DNA of 64,000 bases from Spelaeicoccus albus (GTDB taxonomy: Bacteria > Actinomycetota > Actinomycetes > Actinomycetales > Brevibacteriaceae): NCBI RefSeq assembly GCF_013409065.1, contig NZ_JACBZP010000001.1, positions 868,001 to 932,000 on the forward strand, given 5' to 3'. The notes below the pieces were generated by a model. That model ran no database searches, was not told the DNA's origin, and worked only from the letters and a program-made list of their open reading frames with translations. The position numbers were made by a program, and so were the translations under genes. Below, one piece after another: positions 45,189-54,310 of this stretch (position 1 is its first letter; every line of letters starts with the position of its first letter).

Positions 45189-46655
45189 TTATCGCTGCTC
45201 CGAACTGCCGGAGTCATCGGCGTCGCCGTTTCCCCATAGGTCGCCGAACACTTCGTCGGGCGTGGCGAGGGCGTCCGCCGACGCCGACTTGGCCGGCGGA
45301 TCGGCCCGCAGTCGCACGTGCCGGGTCGACGTCAACCACCCGCGGGGAGTCGTGAACCCGTCGTCCACGGGTTTGTAGATCAACAGCGCCACGATCGAGG
45401 CCAGCCGTGCCAGCACGAACACGACAAGGATCCACGTTGCCACCCCCTTGCCCGGATCGGCGGTTTCCAGCCGGTACAGCGACAGGCAGACCGCGAAGAA
45501 TACCTCGCAAAACATCCACGGCAGTTGCACGGCCCATTGCGGCGCGGTCAGCGCGGCGACCGGGATCAGCCACAGCGAAGCCTGGGGCGGCAACGCCGGA
45601 AGGGCGACGAACGAGGACACGAGGGTCACCGACAGCACGGTTTCGAATTTCCATATATCGGGCCGCCGGGCCGCGCACGCTCCCAGGACCACGAGGATCA
45701 AGACAACGATCCCCAGGGCCAGCCCGACTTCGAGGCCCTGCGAGGCTGCCACGCCCCCGATGTTCGCCAACCACCACAGCGAACCGGGGCCGACCCCGTA
45801 GGACAGCCAATACTGCATGGTTCCCGGGAACGACGGATCGAGCGCCGCTCCGGCCGCGGCAGTTCCGATTGCGCAGCACGTCAGGGCCGTGAGCTGGCGG
45901 AGCTTCGCACCGCGCGTGCGCAGGCCGTGAATCAGGACGGCAGCCAACACCAGCAGCGCGACCGGCGACACGAGAACGGCGAGGCCCAGCAGTATTCCGC
46001 TCAGCCAACCTCGGCCGGGGTGCGCGAAATCGTCGATCCACAACACGAGCGCCCACACGGCCAACGCAATCGCGACCAAGTCGAATGACCCGGGCGCCGC
46101 GAACACCAGCACCGCGCTGAGCCCGACACTGGCGACCCGCCACCGCCGACGGAATCCGAGAACTCGTGCGGTTCCGATCACGACGAAAGCCAGTGCAGCG
46201 GCGTCCAGCGTCATGGCGAAAGCGAAAAAGACCTCGGACTGTTCGCCAAGGGATCCGCCCGGCACGAACGCGCCGAGCAGGTGGATCAGCCCCCGGGTGC
46301 CCGGGGCGGCGATCAGGTCGGGGAATTGCGGGATGGTGCTGCCGATCGGCGCATCGGGCGGGTTCAAGGACGCGGCACCGCCCGAGGGCGACACCATCGA
46401 CTGGTATTTGTCGATCAGCCCGGACGAGCACATATGCGACAACGAGCCGGGCGATTTCCAATCCGTGCCGAAGCAGCGGCCCTGGAAAAGTACGCCGACG
46501 CCGAACATCGCCAGCGCCGCCACGACGAAGATCCGGACGGCGCTGACGGCCGAACGTCCGGCCGTGAGCGCGTGCCGGCCGAGCGGTCCGCCGACGACCG
46601 GGCTGGCCCAGGTGACTATCGGCTGATCGCGGCTGGGTGGTATCTCAGTCGGCAC
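45189..46655 (-). CDS. Multi-pass membrane protein (GT87/DUF2029-like)
   Basis: A protein of 488 residues with about ten membrane helices. It resembles the polyprenyl-phosphate-mannose-dependent GT87/DUF2029 family and lies next to ponA in the same relative position as Rv0051 beside ponA1. An early acidic motif that would be the catalytic Asp is not clear, so activity is uncertain. Start is GTG at 46655. A half repeat unit separates it from the ponA stop. Confidence 0.75.
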   Translation of the reverse strand: MPTEIPPSRDQPIVTWASPVVGGPLGRHALTAGRSAVSAVRIFVVAALAMFGVGVLFQGRCFGTDWKSPGSLSHMCSSGLIDKYQSMVSPSGGAASLNPPDAPIGSTIPQFPDLIAAPGTRGLIHLLGAFVPGGSLGEQSEVFFAFAMTLDAAALAFVVIGTARVLGFRRRWRVASVGLSAVLVFAAPGSFDLVAIALAVWALVLWIDDFAHPGRGWLSGILLGLAVLVSPVALLVLAAVLIHGLRTRGAKLRQLTALTCCAIGTAAAGAALDPSFPGTMQYWLSYGVGPGSLWWLANIGGVAASQGLEVGLALGIVVLILVVLGACAARRPDIWKFETVLSVTLVSSFVALPALPPQASLWLIPVAALTAPQWAVQLPWMFCEVFFAVCLSLYRLETADPGKGVATWILVVFVLARLASIVALLIYKPVDDGFTTPRGWLTSTRHVRLRADPPAKSASADALATPDEVFGDLWGNGDADDSGSSEQR

Positions 46656-46683
46656 GAGGCAAGCCTATCGACCTGGTCTCGCT

Positions 46684-46706
46684 TGCCGAGTGGCGGCGAA
46701 TGGCTG
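46684..46706. repeat. Single repeat unit, site 4
   Basis: One unit GCCGAGTGGCGGCGAATGGC plus a few bases, without its inverted partner. It lies between the ponA stop and the GT87-like start and is the only unpaired copy seen. The CGCCGGGTGGTC segment after it may be a decayed remnant. Confidence 0.8.
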
Positions 46707-46735
46707 TGCGTCCTCGTAGGGCCCTCGCCGGGTGG

Positions 46736-49198
46736 TCAGGGCGCCGTGTCGTGCGGGCGTGCCGGTGGATTCACCAAATCCTTCACGCCGTGCCCACCGT
46801 CGTGGCCACTACCGCCTTCGTTACCCTCGTCGGAGGAACTGCCGTCGGAGTCGTCGGAGTCGTTCTGTCCTGTGCCCCCGCCGTCGTCCGACGGGGTCGT
46901 GTGCGTCGTTGCGGGCGGGCTCGGCGGCTTCGACGGCTCGGTCGGCTGTTCCGTGGGAGATTCGGATTCCGTCGGCGATTCGGACGTCGGCGGCGACGTA
47001 GGCGATTCGGACGTCGGCGGCGACGACGGCTCACTCGGCTCCTCGGTGTCCGATTCGGACGTCGGCGGCGGAGTGTACTCCTTCGTCTGGTGTCCACCCG
47101 GGGGCGTCTTGTCCGGCAGCGCCTTCAGGCCCGGGAACTGTTCGACAGGCTCACCGGCGAGGGCCTTCTTCATGTAGTCGGTCCACACGATCGTCGGATA
47201 GGAGCCGCCATAGATGTAGCTGTAATTGCCGAAGCCTTCGAGCGGAAGCTCGGCGCCGTGCTTACCGACCCGGAACATCGATACGGCAGTCGCCATTTGC
47301 GGGGTGTATCCGACGAACCAGGCCGCCTTGCTGCTGTCGGTCGTGCCGGTCTTGCCCGCAGCCGGACGATCCAACCCCTGCGCCACGGTTCCGGTGCCTT
47401 CGTCGATCACCGATTCGAGAGCATGCGTCGTTTGCGACATGAGGGCCGGCTGGAACACCTTCTTCCCGGAGGTATCCGGTTTGTAGATCGAATTGCCGTT
47501 CGGGCTCGTTACCGACGACACCACATGCGGGTCGTGCCGCACGCCGTTCGCCGCGAACGTCGCGTACGCGCTCGCCATGTCGATATTGTGCGGACTCGCC
47601 GTGCCGAGCACGTTTGCGGGATTCGCAGTGAGCCCGGCGGTCTTCTTCGGTAGCCCGGCCTTGACCGCGGCATCCACAGTCTTTTGCGGTCCGATTTGCG
47701 TGTTGATCTGCGCGAACACAGTGTTCACCGAATGTGCCGTGGCGTCCAGCACGCTGATCTCGCCGTAGTTCTCCCCCGAATCGTTGTGAATGCCCTCGGG
47801 GAAGCCCTTGACGTAAATGCCGCTGTTGCCGTTGTAGTAATCGTCCAGCCGGACGCCCGATTTGAGCGCGGCCACGAGCGTAAACGCCTTGAAGGTCGAT
47901 CCGGCCTGCACGCGATCATCCGTTGCCGCGTTCACTTGCCGCTCGAGATAGTCCTTACCGCCGTACATGGCCACAACCGCGCCGGTCTTCGGGTTGATGG
48001 ACGTCAGCCCGACGGTGGTGCCGCTCGGCTGATATTGCGGCAACGCGCTGACCGCGTCATCGGCGGCCTTCATCGCCTTTTGACTGAACGTCGTCACGAT
48101 CCGGTAGCCGCCGCGGCGCAGCTCGTCGTGCGAGATCCCGGCCTTTGAATTCAACTCGCGGCGCACGTAGTCCAGCAAGTACCCCTTCGTGCCCTTGTAC
48201 ATGCTCTGGTGCTGCTTGGCTTTGTACACGTGCGGGAACTTGGTCTTGTCCCGCTGCGCCTGACTGATGTATCCCTCCTCGACCATGTTGTCGAGGACGT
48301 AATTGAAACGCGGCTTGTACTCGCCGGGATCGTCCGCCGGGTCCGCAGCGCCCGGCCGTTGCACCATTGCCGCAAGCATCGCACTTTGCGCCACGTTCAA
48401 TTTGGACGCAGGCTCGTGGAAATAATCCTGTGCCGCGGTCTCGACTCCGTAATTGCCCCGGCCGAGGTAAATGGTATTGAGATAGTGGGCGAGGATCGCG
48501 TCCTTGCTTTGCTGCTGATCGATCTTCAGCGCAATGAACATTTCCTTGATCTTGCGGCTGAACGTGTGCTTGTCGTTCAGATAGAAGTTCTTCACGTATT
48601 GCTGCGTGATTGTCGACCCGCCGCCGGCATAGTTGCCGCTGACGACGCCGACCACCGCGCGGCCGATGCCTTTGAACGAGATGCCGCGGTTTTCATAGAA
48701 CGACTGGTCCTCGGCCGAAACCACTGCGTGCTGCATGGGTTTCGAAATGCCGCCGATCTTCACGCTCTCCCGATCGATATCCGAAAAGCGCCCGAGCTCG
48801 GTCTTCCCATCGGCGTAGTAGACGATAGTCGTCTGCTCCCGCGCGGCCGCATTGGCCGGCGGAATATCCGTCGTGACGTATCCGACCACGAATGTGATGC
48901 CGCCGATCAACGCAATTCCAAGGATGATCAGCAACACGAGACGCAACGACGGGAGCCACCGCATGACTCCCCTGCGGCCCGGCCGGGGATACTTGAACAG
49001 GTTCTTCCGCGAGGCGGCGCCGGACGACGCGGTGGAGCGCGCCCGCGGCTGAGAATTCGCCGGCGCTTTGCGTTTCGGCGCTCTCGGTCGTCGCTTGCTC
49101 AAATTTGCCCCTCGAGGTCTGGAATATCGGCCGTCCGCATCCCGGATCCACTGCCCGTGCCGTGATGCGGCATTGTCTGCTGGCCTGCCATCGGCCAT
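46736..49198 (-). CDS. ponA: Bifunctional penicillin-binding protein PonA (class A)
   Basis: A protein of 820 residues. A basic cytoplasmic N-terminus and one membrane anchor (about 85–108) lead to a glycosyltransferase domain (SAEDQSFYENRG with catalytic Glu163; GGSTITQQYVKN) and a transpeptidase domain with SxxK (Ser434, Lys437 in AGSTFKAFTL), SVN in HSVNTVF and KTGTT. The enzyme polymerises and cross-links peptidoglycan. The C-terminal 120 residues are Ser/Thr/Pro-rich with PPTSESPT repeats, outside the catalytic domains. A GT87-like gene lies downstream, as in mycobacteria. Confidence 0.95.
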   Translation of the reverse strand: MADGRPADNAASRHGQWIRDADGRYSRPRGANLSKRRPRAPKRKAPANSQPRARSTASSGAASRKNLFKYPRPGRRGVMRWLPSLRLVLLIILGIALIGGITFVVGYVTTDIPPANAAAREQTTIVYYADGKTELGRFSDIDRESVKIGGISKPMQHAVVSAEDQSFYENRGISFKGIGRAVVGVVSGNYAGGGSTITQQYVKNFYLNDKHTFSRKIKEMFIALKIDQQQSKDAILAHYLNTIYLGRGNYGVETAAQDYFHEPASKLNVAQSAMLAAMVQRPGAADPADDPGEYKPRFNYVLDNMVEEGYISQAQRDKTKFPHVYKAKQHQSMYKGTKGYLLDYVRRELNSKAGISHDELRRGGYRIVTTFSQKAMKAADDAVSALPQYQPSGTTVGLTSINPKTGAVVAMYGGKDYLERQVNAATDDRVQAGSTFKAFTLVAALKSGVRLDDYYNGNSGIYVKGFPEGIHNDSGENYGEISVLDATAHSVNTVFAQINTQIGPQKTVDAAVKAGLPKKTAGLTANPANVLGTASPHNIDMASAYATFAANGVRHDPHVVSSVTSPNGNSIYKPDTSGKKVFQPALMSQTTHALESVIDEGTGTVAQGLDRPAAGKTGTTDSSKAAWFVGYTPQMATAVSMFRVGKHGAELPLEGFGNYSYIYGGSYPTIVWTDYMKKALAGEPVEQFPGLKALPDKTPPGGHQTKEYTPPPTSESDTEEPSEPSSPPTSESPTSPPTSESPTESESPTEQPTEPSKPPSPPATTHTTPSDDGGGTGQNDSDDSDGSSSDEGNEGGSGHDGGHGVKDLVNPPARPHDTAP

Positions 49199-49396
49199 GC
49201 GGACTGGGCTCGCGGGCTGACGGCCGGGGCTGACGGCGGTGGGGCTATGATCGGCATCAATTGCGTGATGCGGTTGAAGTCTAGGATAGAAGCCAATCTT
49301 GTCAATCGCCTAACAATCGCTGAACTATCGTGGTGAATTTCACCACTCGGCCCGTCGGATCGCCCGCGATTCGCAGGTCAGGAAGGACCCGTCGCG

Positions 49397-50377
49397 ATGC
49401 TTTCCACCTGGCTGACCCGGACCCTGAATTTGCGCGCGCCGATCATTGGCGCCCCGATGGCGAACCGCTCCGGAGGCCGGCTGGCACGCGCCGTCACATC
49501 CGGCGGCGGGCTCGGCATGATCGGTGCCGGCTCCGCCGCAACACCGGCATGGCTGCGCGAGAACGCGGCGCGCGCATCGACGCCGGACGACGCGACTCAA
49601 GGCGACGCGGGTGACGGCGAGCGCTTCGGCGTCGGGCTGATGACCTGGTCGATCGACCGCGACCGCACGCTGTTCGATGCGGTCTTGGCCGAACGGCCCG
49701 CCGTCGTGTCGCTGTCCTTTGGCGATCCGGCACCGTACGTCGACGATGTGCACGACGCCGGCGCACTCGTGATGTCGCAAGTCAACACGCCGGCCGATCT
49801 GCGACTGGCCGAGGACGCCGGCGTGGACTTCGTCGTCGCGCAAGGCACGGACGCCGGCGGCCACACCGGCGTCATCGGCACGTTGCCGCTGCTGCAGCAA
49901 GTGCTCGATCGTGCCTCCATCCCGGTGCTGGCCGCCGGCGGAATCGCGACCGGACGCGGACTCGCCGCAGTGCTGGCGGCCGGCGCGGAGGGAGCCGTCG
50001 TCGGCACCGCGCTGCTCGGCAGCCCCGAAGCCGATATTCCGGACGGGCTTCGCGAACGCTTGTTCGCCGCCGAGGCCGAGGAGACCGTGTACACGCGCGC
50101 ATTCGATACCGCAATGGGCACGCCGTGGCCGCACCGGTGGGGCGGCCGGGCCATCCACAACCGGTTCATCGACGAATGGGACGGCCGGCTGGATGAGTTG
50201 GCGCACGACGGACATGCCGGCGATCTTGTCCGCGCCGCGAACCGGGCCGGCAATCCGGACGCCGCCGGGCTCTACGCCGGCCAAGGCGTCGGAATGCTCA
50301 GCGACGGCGCGCCGGCCGCCGACGTCGTCGCACGGATGGCGACCGACGCCGAAGCGCTGCTCGGCCGACGGTTCTAG
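49397..50377 (+). CDS. Nitronate monooxygenase family (FMN-dependent)
   Basis: A protein of 326 residues of the NMO/2-nitropropane dioxygenase family. It has the N-terminal APIIGAPMANRSGG and ARAVTSGGGLGMIGAG, FMN-binding residues in VVAQGTDAGGHTGVIGTLPL and AAGGIATGRGLAAVLAAGAE, and the phosphate-binding loop AVVGTALLGSPEA. GGAAGGA precedes the ATG. Enzymes of this type oxidise nitronates such as propionate-3-nitronate, but several members have other substrates. Confidence 0.9.
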   Translation: MLSTWLTRTLNLRAPIIGAPMANRSGGRLARAVTSGGGLGMIGAGSAATPAWLRENAARASTPDDATQGDAGDGERFGVGLMTWSIDRDRTLFDAVLAERPAVVSLSFGDPAPYVDDVHDAGALVMSQVNTPADLRLAEDAGVDFVVAQGTDAGGHTGVIGTLPLLQQVLDRASIPVLAAGGIATGRGLAAVLAAGAEGAVVGTALLGSPEADIPDGLRERLFAAEAEETVYTRAFDTAMGTPWPHRWGGRAIHNRFIDEWDGRLDELAHDGHAGDLVRAANRAGNPDAAGLYAGQGVGMLSDGAPAADVVARMATDAEALLGRRF

Positions 50378-50395
50378 GACGCGATCACCGCAGTA

Positions 50396-51682
50396 TCAGT
50401 CGCCTTGCGGCGGCTGCTTCGGCGCCGGCGGATCTGCCGGCGGTTCGGGCGCATCGTCGATGACCGGCTCTGCGGCCTGCTCGCCTGCGGCTTCATCGCC
50501 CGCGACCTGACCGGCCGCCGTCGCCTCGGACTCGGCTTCTTCAACGATCTTGTCGATCGGAACGTTGAGAATGTCCTCCAGCTTGGTTCCGGCGCGGCCC
50601 TGTTCTTTTTCGGCAGTGCTCACATCGCCGAACGCGTTTGCGGCGTCCTGATTCAAAGCCTCCAACGTCGACTTCGTATCGGGCGCGCCCACCGGTCCCG
50701 AGTCCTGACTGCCGGCCGAGTCGTCGTCCCGGGTCGCCGGCGGCATCAGACCTGCCGACCCACCGTCGTCCGGAGTCGTATTGCCCAGCGCTCCGCCGAT
50801 CCCCTTCAGCGCCTCGCCGACTTCGCTGGGAATGACCCATAGCTTGTTGGACGTGCCTTCGGCGATCTTGGGCAGTGTTTGCAGGTACTGGTAGGCCAGC
50901 AATTTCTGGTCGGGCTTGCCTTCGTGAATGGCGTTGAACACCTTCATGATGGCCGCCGATTCGCCGTCGGCGCGCAAGACCGATGCCTTGGCGGCGCCTT
51001 CGGCCTCGAGAACCGCCGATTTCGCGGCGCCTTCGGCCTGCAGAATCGACGATTGGCGTTCGCCCTCGGCCGTGAGGATCTGCGACTGCTTGGTGCCTTC
51101 GGCCGTCAAAATCACGGCGCGGCGGTCGCGCTCGGCGCGCATCTGCTTTTCCATCGAGTCCTGGATCGACAGCGGCGGATCAATGGCCTTCAGCTCGACG
51201 CGCGAGACCCGGATGCCCCATTTGCCGGTGGCTTCGTCGAGCACTCCGCGCAGCTGGCCGTTAATCTGGTCGCGCGAGGTGAGCGCTTGTTCCAGGTTCA
51301 GTCCGCCGACCACGTTACGAAGCGTCGTGGTGGTCAGCTGCTCGACGGCCTGGATGTAGTTGGCGATCTCATACGTCGCTGCTCGGGCGTCGGTGACCTG
51401 AAAGTACACGACGGTGTCGATCGATACGACCAGGTTGTCCTCGGTGATGACCGGCTGCGGCGGGAACGACACGACCTGCTCGCGCAAATCGATGAGCGGC
51501 CGGATCCGGTCAACGAACGGGATCAACAAGGCCAGGCCGGGGTTCAACGTCTTCTGGTAGCGGCCGAGCCGTTCGACGACTCCTGCGCGGGCCTGCGGGA
51601 CAATCCTGACGCTGCGTGACAAGACGATGATCACGAAGATCAATATGATGAGCGCGACTATCCAGCCGCCGGCGTTATCCAT
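50396..51682 (-). CDS. SPFH/band-7 membrane protein (QmcA-like)
   Basis: A protein of 428 residues. One N-terminal membrane segment (WIVALIILIFVIIVLS) is followed by an SPFH domain (about 25–250: VPQARAGVVERLGRYQKTLN, KWGIRVSRVELKAIDPP) and a coiled coil with near-repeats of ILTAEG and EGAAKA type. The C-terminal 120 residues are acidic and Pro-rich. SPFH proteins form membrane platforms. It lies 72 bases downstream of a small NfeD-type gene, its usual companion. Confidence 0.9.
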   Translation of the reverse strand: MDNAGGWIVALIILIFVIIVLSRSVRIVPQARAGVVERLGRYQKTLNPGLALLIPFVDRIRPLIDLREQVVSFPPQPVITEDNLVVSIDTVVYFQVTDARAATYEIANYIQAVEQLTTTTLRNVVGGLNLEQALTSRDQINGQLRGVLDEATGKWGIRVSRVELKAIDPPLSIQDSMEKQMRAERDRRAVILTAEGTKQSQILTAEGERQSSILQAEGAAKSAVLEAEGAAKASVLRADGESAAIMKVFNAIHEGKPDQKLLAYQYLQTLPKIAEGTSNKLWVIPSEVGEALKGIGGALGNTTPDDGGSAGLMPPATRDDDSAGSQDSGPVGAPDTKSTLEALNQDAANAFGDVSTAEKEQGRAGTKLEDILNVPIDKIVEEAESEATAAGQVAGDEAAGEQAAEPVIDDAPEPPADPPAPKQPPQGD

Positions 51683-51754
51683 TCTCGCTCCCCCAAATTC
51701 GGCGGACGTCGTCCGCTCGCTCGATTCCGCGGACGTTGTCCGCCCGGTAAGTTC

Positions 51755-52210
51755 TTAGACGACTTCATCTCGTGTCACGACCGCCGTCGCGCCGTCGATC
51801 AAGGCAACCGACACGTTCTCGCCGGCTTGGATGACAGTATCGGCGTCCATGGTGCGCGCCGTCCAGACGTCACCGCCGATCTTGACGAGCCCGCTCGACG
51901 AATCGACCGCCTCGAGCGCCAGGGCGCTGGCCCCCAGCAGGGCGTCGACGTTGGTACGGCGTCCCGGCGGTCCTTTCCGAAGGTGTCGGATCGCCACCGG
52001 GCGGACGAGGAAGATCATCAGCAGGCCGACGATCGCGGCCACCACGACCTGGACGGCCGCCCCGGCCGGCGTGAACGACGTGGCAAGTCCGGCGACGGCT
52101 CCGACCGCAAGCATGCCGAAGAGCAGATCCAGACTGACGATCTCGATGCCGGCCAATGCCAGCGTGATCACCAGCCAGATCAACCACGGATTTTCGGCGA
52201 GCCAACCCAA
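51755..52210 (-). CDS. NfeD-family membrane protein
   Basis: A protein of 151 residues with three membrane segments (about 8–76) and a C-terminal OB-fold NfeD domain (NVDALLGASALALEAVDSSS, then VWTARTMDADTVIQAGENVS). It is upstream of the SPFH gene in one operon; NfeD and SPFH proteins occur together in many genomes. No serine-protease part is present, so it is the short NfeD form. Confidence 0.9.
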   Translation of the reverse strand: MGWLAENPWLIWLVITLALAGIEIVSLDLLFGMLAVGAVAGLATSFTPAGAAVQVVVAAIVGLLMIFLVRPVAIRHLRKGPPGRRTNVDALLGASALALEAVDSSSGLVKIGGDVWTARTMDADTVIQAGENVSVALIDGATAVVTRDEVV

Positions 52211-52350
52211 TGCCGTGAGACCTCCAATCGAATTTTCCGTCCCTTTCCTCCATCATGCCCGAAATACGTGCACTCTTGGGCCGAACGCCGATATTCGTCA
52301 TGGGACCGAAACAATTTCCCCGCTGTCACCGGCCGGCGGATCGGTTCCCG

Positions 52351-52446
52351 CCCCGAGTGGCGGCCAATGGTCGTCGCCCCGCCCCGAGTGGCGGCCAATG
52401 GTCATCGGGCGGCCGGTTTTGCCGCCATTGGCCACCACTCGGCGGG
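52351..52446. repeat. Palindromic intergenic repeat, site 5 (diverged)
   Basis: Two direct units, CCCCGAGTGGCGGCCAATGG, at about 52351–52370 and 52382–52401, are followed by a reversed unit (GCCATTGGCCACCACTCGGC, about 52424–52443). The motif has GGCCAATGG in place of GGCGAATGG, a shared change. The order is direct, direct, inverted, so it does not form one long perfect stem. It lies between the divergent nfeD and poxB genes, and 52211–52558 contains no gene. Confidence 0.9.
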
Positions 52447-52558
52447 TGTCACTGCCGTGCCCGGCCGCTGAACGCCGTCGGCGCCCTCTTTGCAGGGATT
52501 GACGAGGGAAGGGTGTTGACTGGTCTCGAACGTTTGTCTTTTAAGGAGAGTGCTCGGC

Positions 52559-54310
52559 ATGGCAGAGACAGTCGCAGATCAGCTTGTCGCTCAGCTCAGC
52601 GCGGCGGGCGTCAAACGCATTTACGGCATCGTGGGCGACAGCCTGAACCCGGTCGTCGACGCCGTTCGGCGAAGCGGCGGTTCGGCGAAGGGCGGCATCG
52701 ACTGGGTGCATACGCGCCATGAGGAAGCCGCGGCGTTCGCGGCGGCGGCCGAGGCACAGCTGACCGGCACCGTCACGGCATGTGCGGGATCGTGCGGACC
52801 GGGCAACCTCCACTTGATCAACGGCTTGTACGACGCGCAGCGATCGAGCGCGCCCGTGATCGCGATCGCCGCGGACATTCCGAGCATCGAGGTCGGCTCG
52901 AACTATTTCCAGGAAACGCATCCGATCAGGCTGTTCAACGAATGCTCCTGGTACAACGAGCACATCTCCACGGCCCAGCAAGCACCGCGCGTCGTTCACC
53001 ACGCCCTCCAGATCGCGCAGGGCCGTTCCGGCGTGGCGGTCGTGACGTTGCCGGGCGATCTGGCCGAGAAGGAGGCGGTAGGCCGGGCGCCGCAGTACAC
53101 CCGGCCTGCCGCGCCGAGCGTGACCCCGGACGACGAAACAGTAAAGAAATTCGCCGAACTGATCAACAAGTCCAAAAAGGTCGCGATCTTTGCCGGCATC
53201 GGCGTGGCGGGCGCCCACGACGAAGTACTCGCCTTCGCCGACAAGGTCGGCGCCCCGATCGGCCACTCGCTGCGCGGTAAGGATTTCATCCAGTACGACA
53301 ATCCGAACGACGTGGGCATGACCGGCCTGCTGGGGTACGGCGCGGCACATGCCGGGATCCACGACGCCGATCTGTTGATTCTGCTCGGCACCGACTTTCC
53401 CTACGAGCAATTCCTTCCGGACGACGTCACAACCGTGCAGGTCGACATCGCGGCCGAGCGGCTCGGCTGGCGCACGCCGATCGACCTGGCAGTACACGGA
53501 GACGTCTTGTCGACGCTGGCCGCGCTGGATCCGATGGTCAAGGACAAGCGCAATAAGTCCTACCTGAAGAAGATGCTGAAACGCCATGACGAGTTGATGA
53601 CCAAGTCCGTCGGCGCGTACACCAAGAACGTCCAGGACCTCGTCCCGATCCATCCCGAATACATCGCTTCGATCCTTGACGATCTGGCCGATGACGACGC
53701 CGTCTTCACCATGGACACCGGCATGACAACGGTCTGGGGAGCCCGTTACATCAACCCGACCGGACGGCGTCGCACGCTCGGCTCGTTCACGCACGGGTCG
53801 ATGGCCAACGCCCTACCCCAGGCCATCGGCGCCCAGCTGACCGACCCGAACCGGCAGATCGTCTCGATGAGCGGCGATGGCGGCCTCGGCATGCTGATGG
53901 GCGAGCTCCTCACGGTGGGCATGTACAAGTTGCCGGTGAAGATCCTGGTGTTCAACAACTCGACACTCGGAATGGTCAAGGCCGAAATGCTCGTGGCCGG
54001 ACTGCCCGACTTCGGCGTGGACGTGCCGGGCGTCGACTATTCGGCTCTGGGCACGGCACTCGGTATGCACTCGCAGCGCGTCGAGCAGCCCGGCGACGTC
54101 GAAGCAGCGCTCACCGCTGCGCTCGAGCACGACGGCCCGGCGCTCGTGGACTTCGTCACCGATCCGATGGCCTTGTCGGTGCCGACCAAGATCACGCCGG
54201 ATCAAATCATGGGATTCGCCGCGGGCGTCAGTAAGTTGGTGCTCGGTGGCGGGGCCGGCGAGGCCATGAAGATGGCCAAGTCGAACCTGCGCAATATTCC
54301 GCGCAACTAA
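52559..54310 (+). CDS. poxB: Pyruvate dehydrogenase (quinone), PoxB
   Basis: A protein of about 583 residues of the thiamin-diphosphate family of pyruvate oxidases. The N-terminal Pyr domain has the conserved Glu in HTRHEEAAAFAAAAEAQLTG, the FAD-binding middle domain includes LLILLGTDFPYEQFL, and the C-terminal TPP-binding motif is GDGGLGMLMGELLT with NNSTLGM. PoxB oxidises pyruvate to acetate with electrons passed to quinone. The C-terminus ends in a lysine-rich amphipathic segment (EAMKMAKSNLRNIP), like the membrane-associating tail of PoxB. The ATG at 52559 has AAGGAG eight bases upstream. Confidence 0.95.
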   Translation: MAETVADQLVAQLSAAGVKRIYGIVGDSLNPVVDAVRRSGGSAKGGIDWVHTRHEEAAAFAAAAEAQLTGTVTACAGSCGPGNLHLINGLYDAQRSSAPVIAIAADIPSIEVGSNYFQETHPIRLFNECSWYNEHISTAQQAPRVVHHALQIAQGRSGVAVVTLPGDLAEKEAVGRAPQYTRPAAPSVTPDDETVKKFAELINKSKKVAIFAGIGVAGAHDEVLAFADKVGAPIGHSLRGKDFIQYDNPNDVGMTGLLGYGAAHAGIHDADLLILLGTDFPYEQFLPDDVTTVQVDIAAERLGWRTPIDLAVHGDVLSTLAALDPMVKDKRNKSYLKKMLKRHDELMTKSVGAYTKNVQDLVPIHPEYIASILDDLADDDAVFTMDTGMTTVWGARYINPTGRRRTLGSFTHGSMANALPQAIGAQLTDPNRQIVSMSGDGGLGMLMGELLTVGMYKLPVKILVFNNSTLGMVKAEMLVAGLPDFGVDVPGVDYSALGTALGMHSQRVEQPGDVEAALTAALEHDGPALVDFVTDPMALSVPTKITPDQIMGFAAGVSKLVLGGGAGEAMKMAKSNLRNIPRN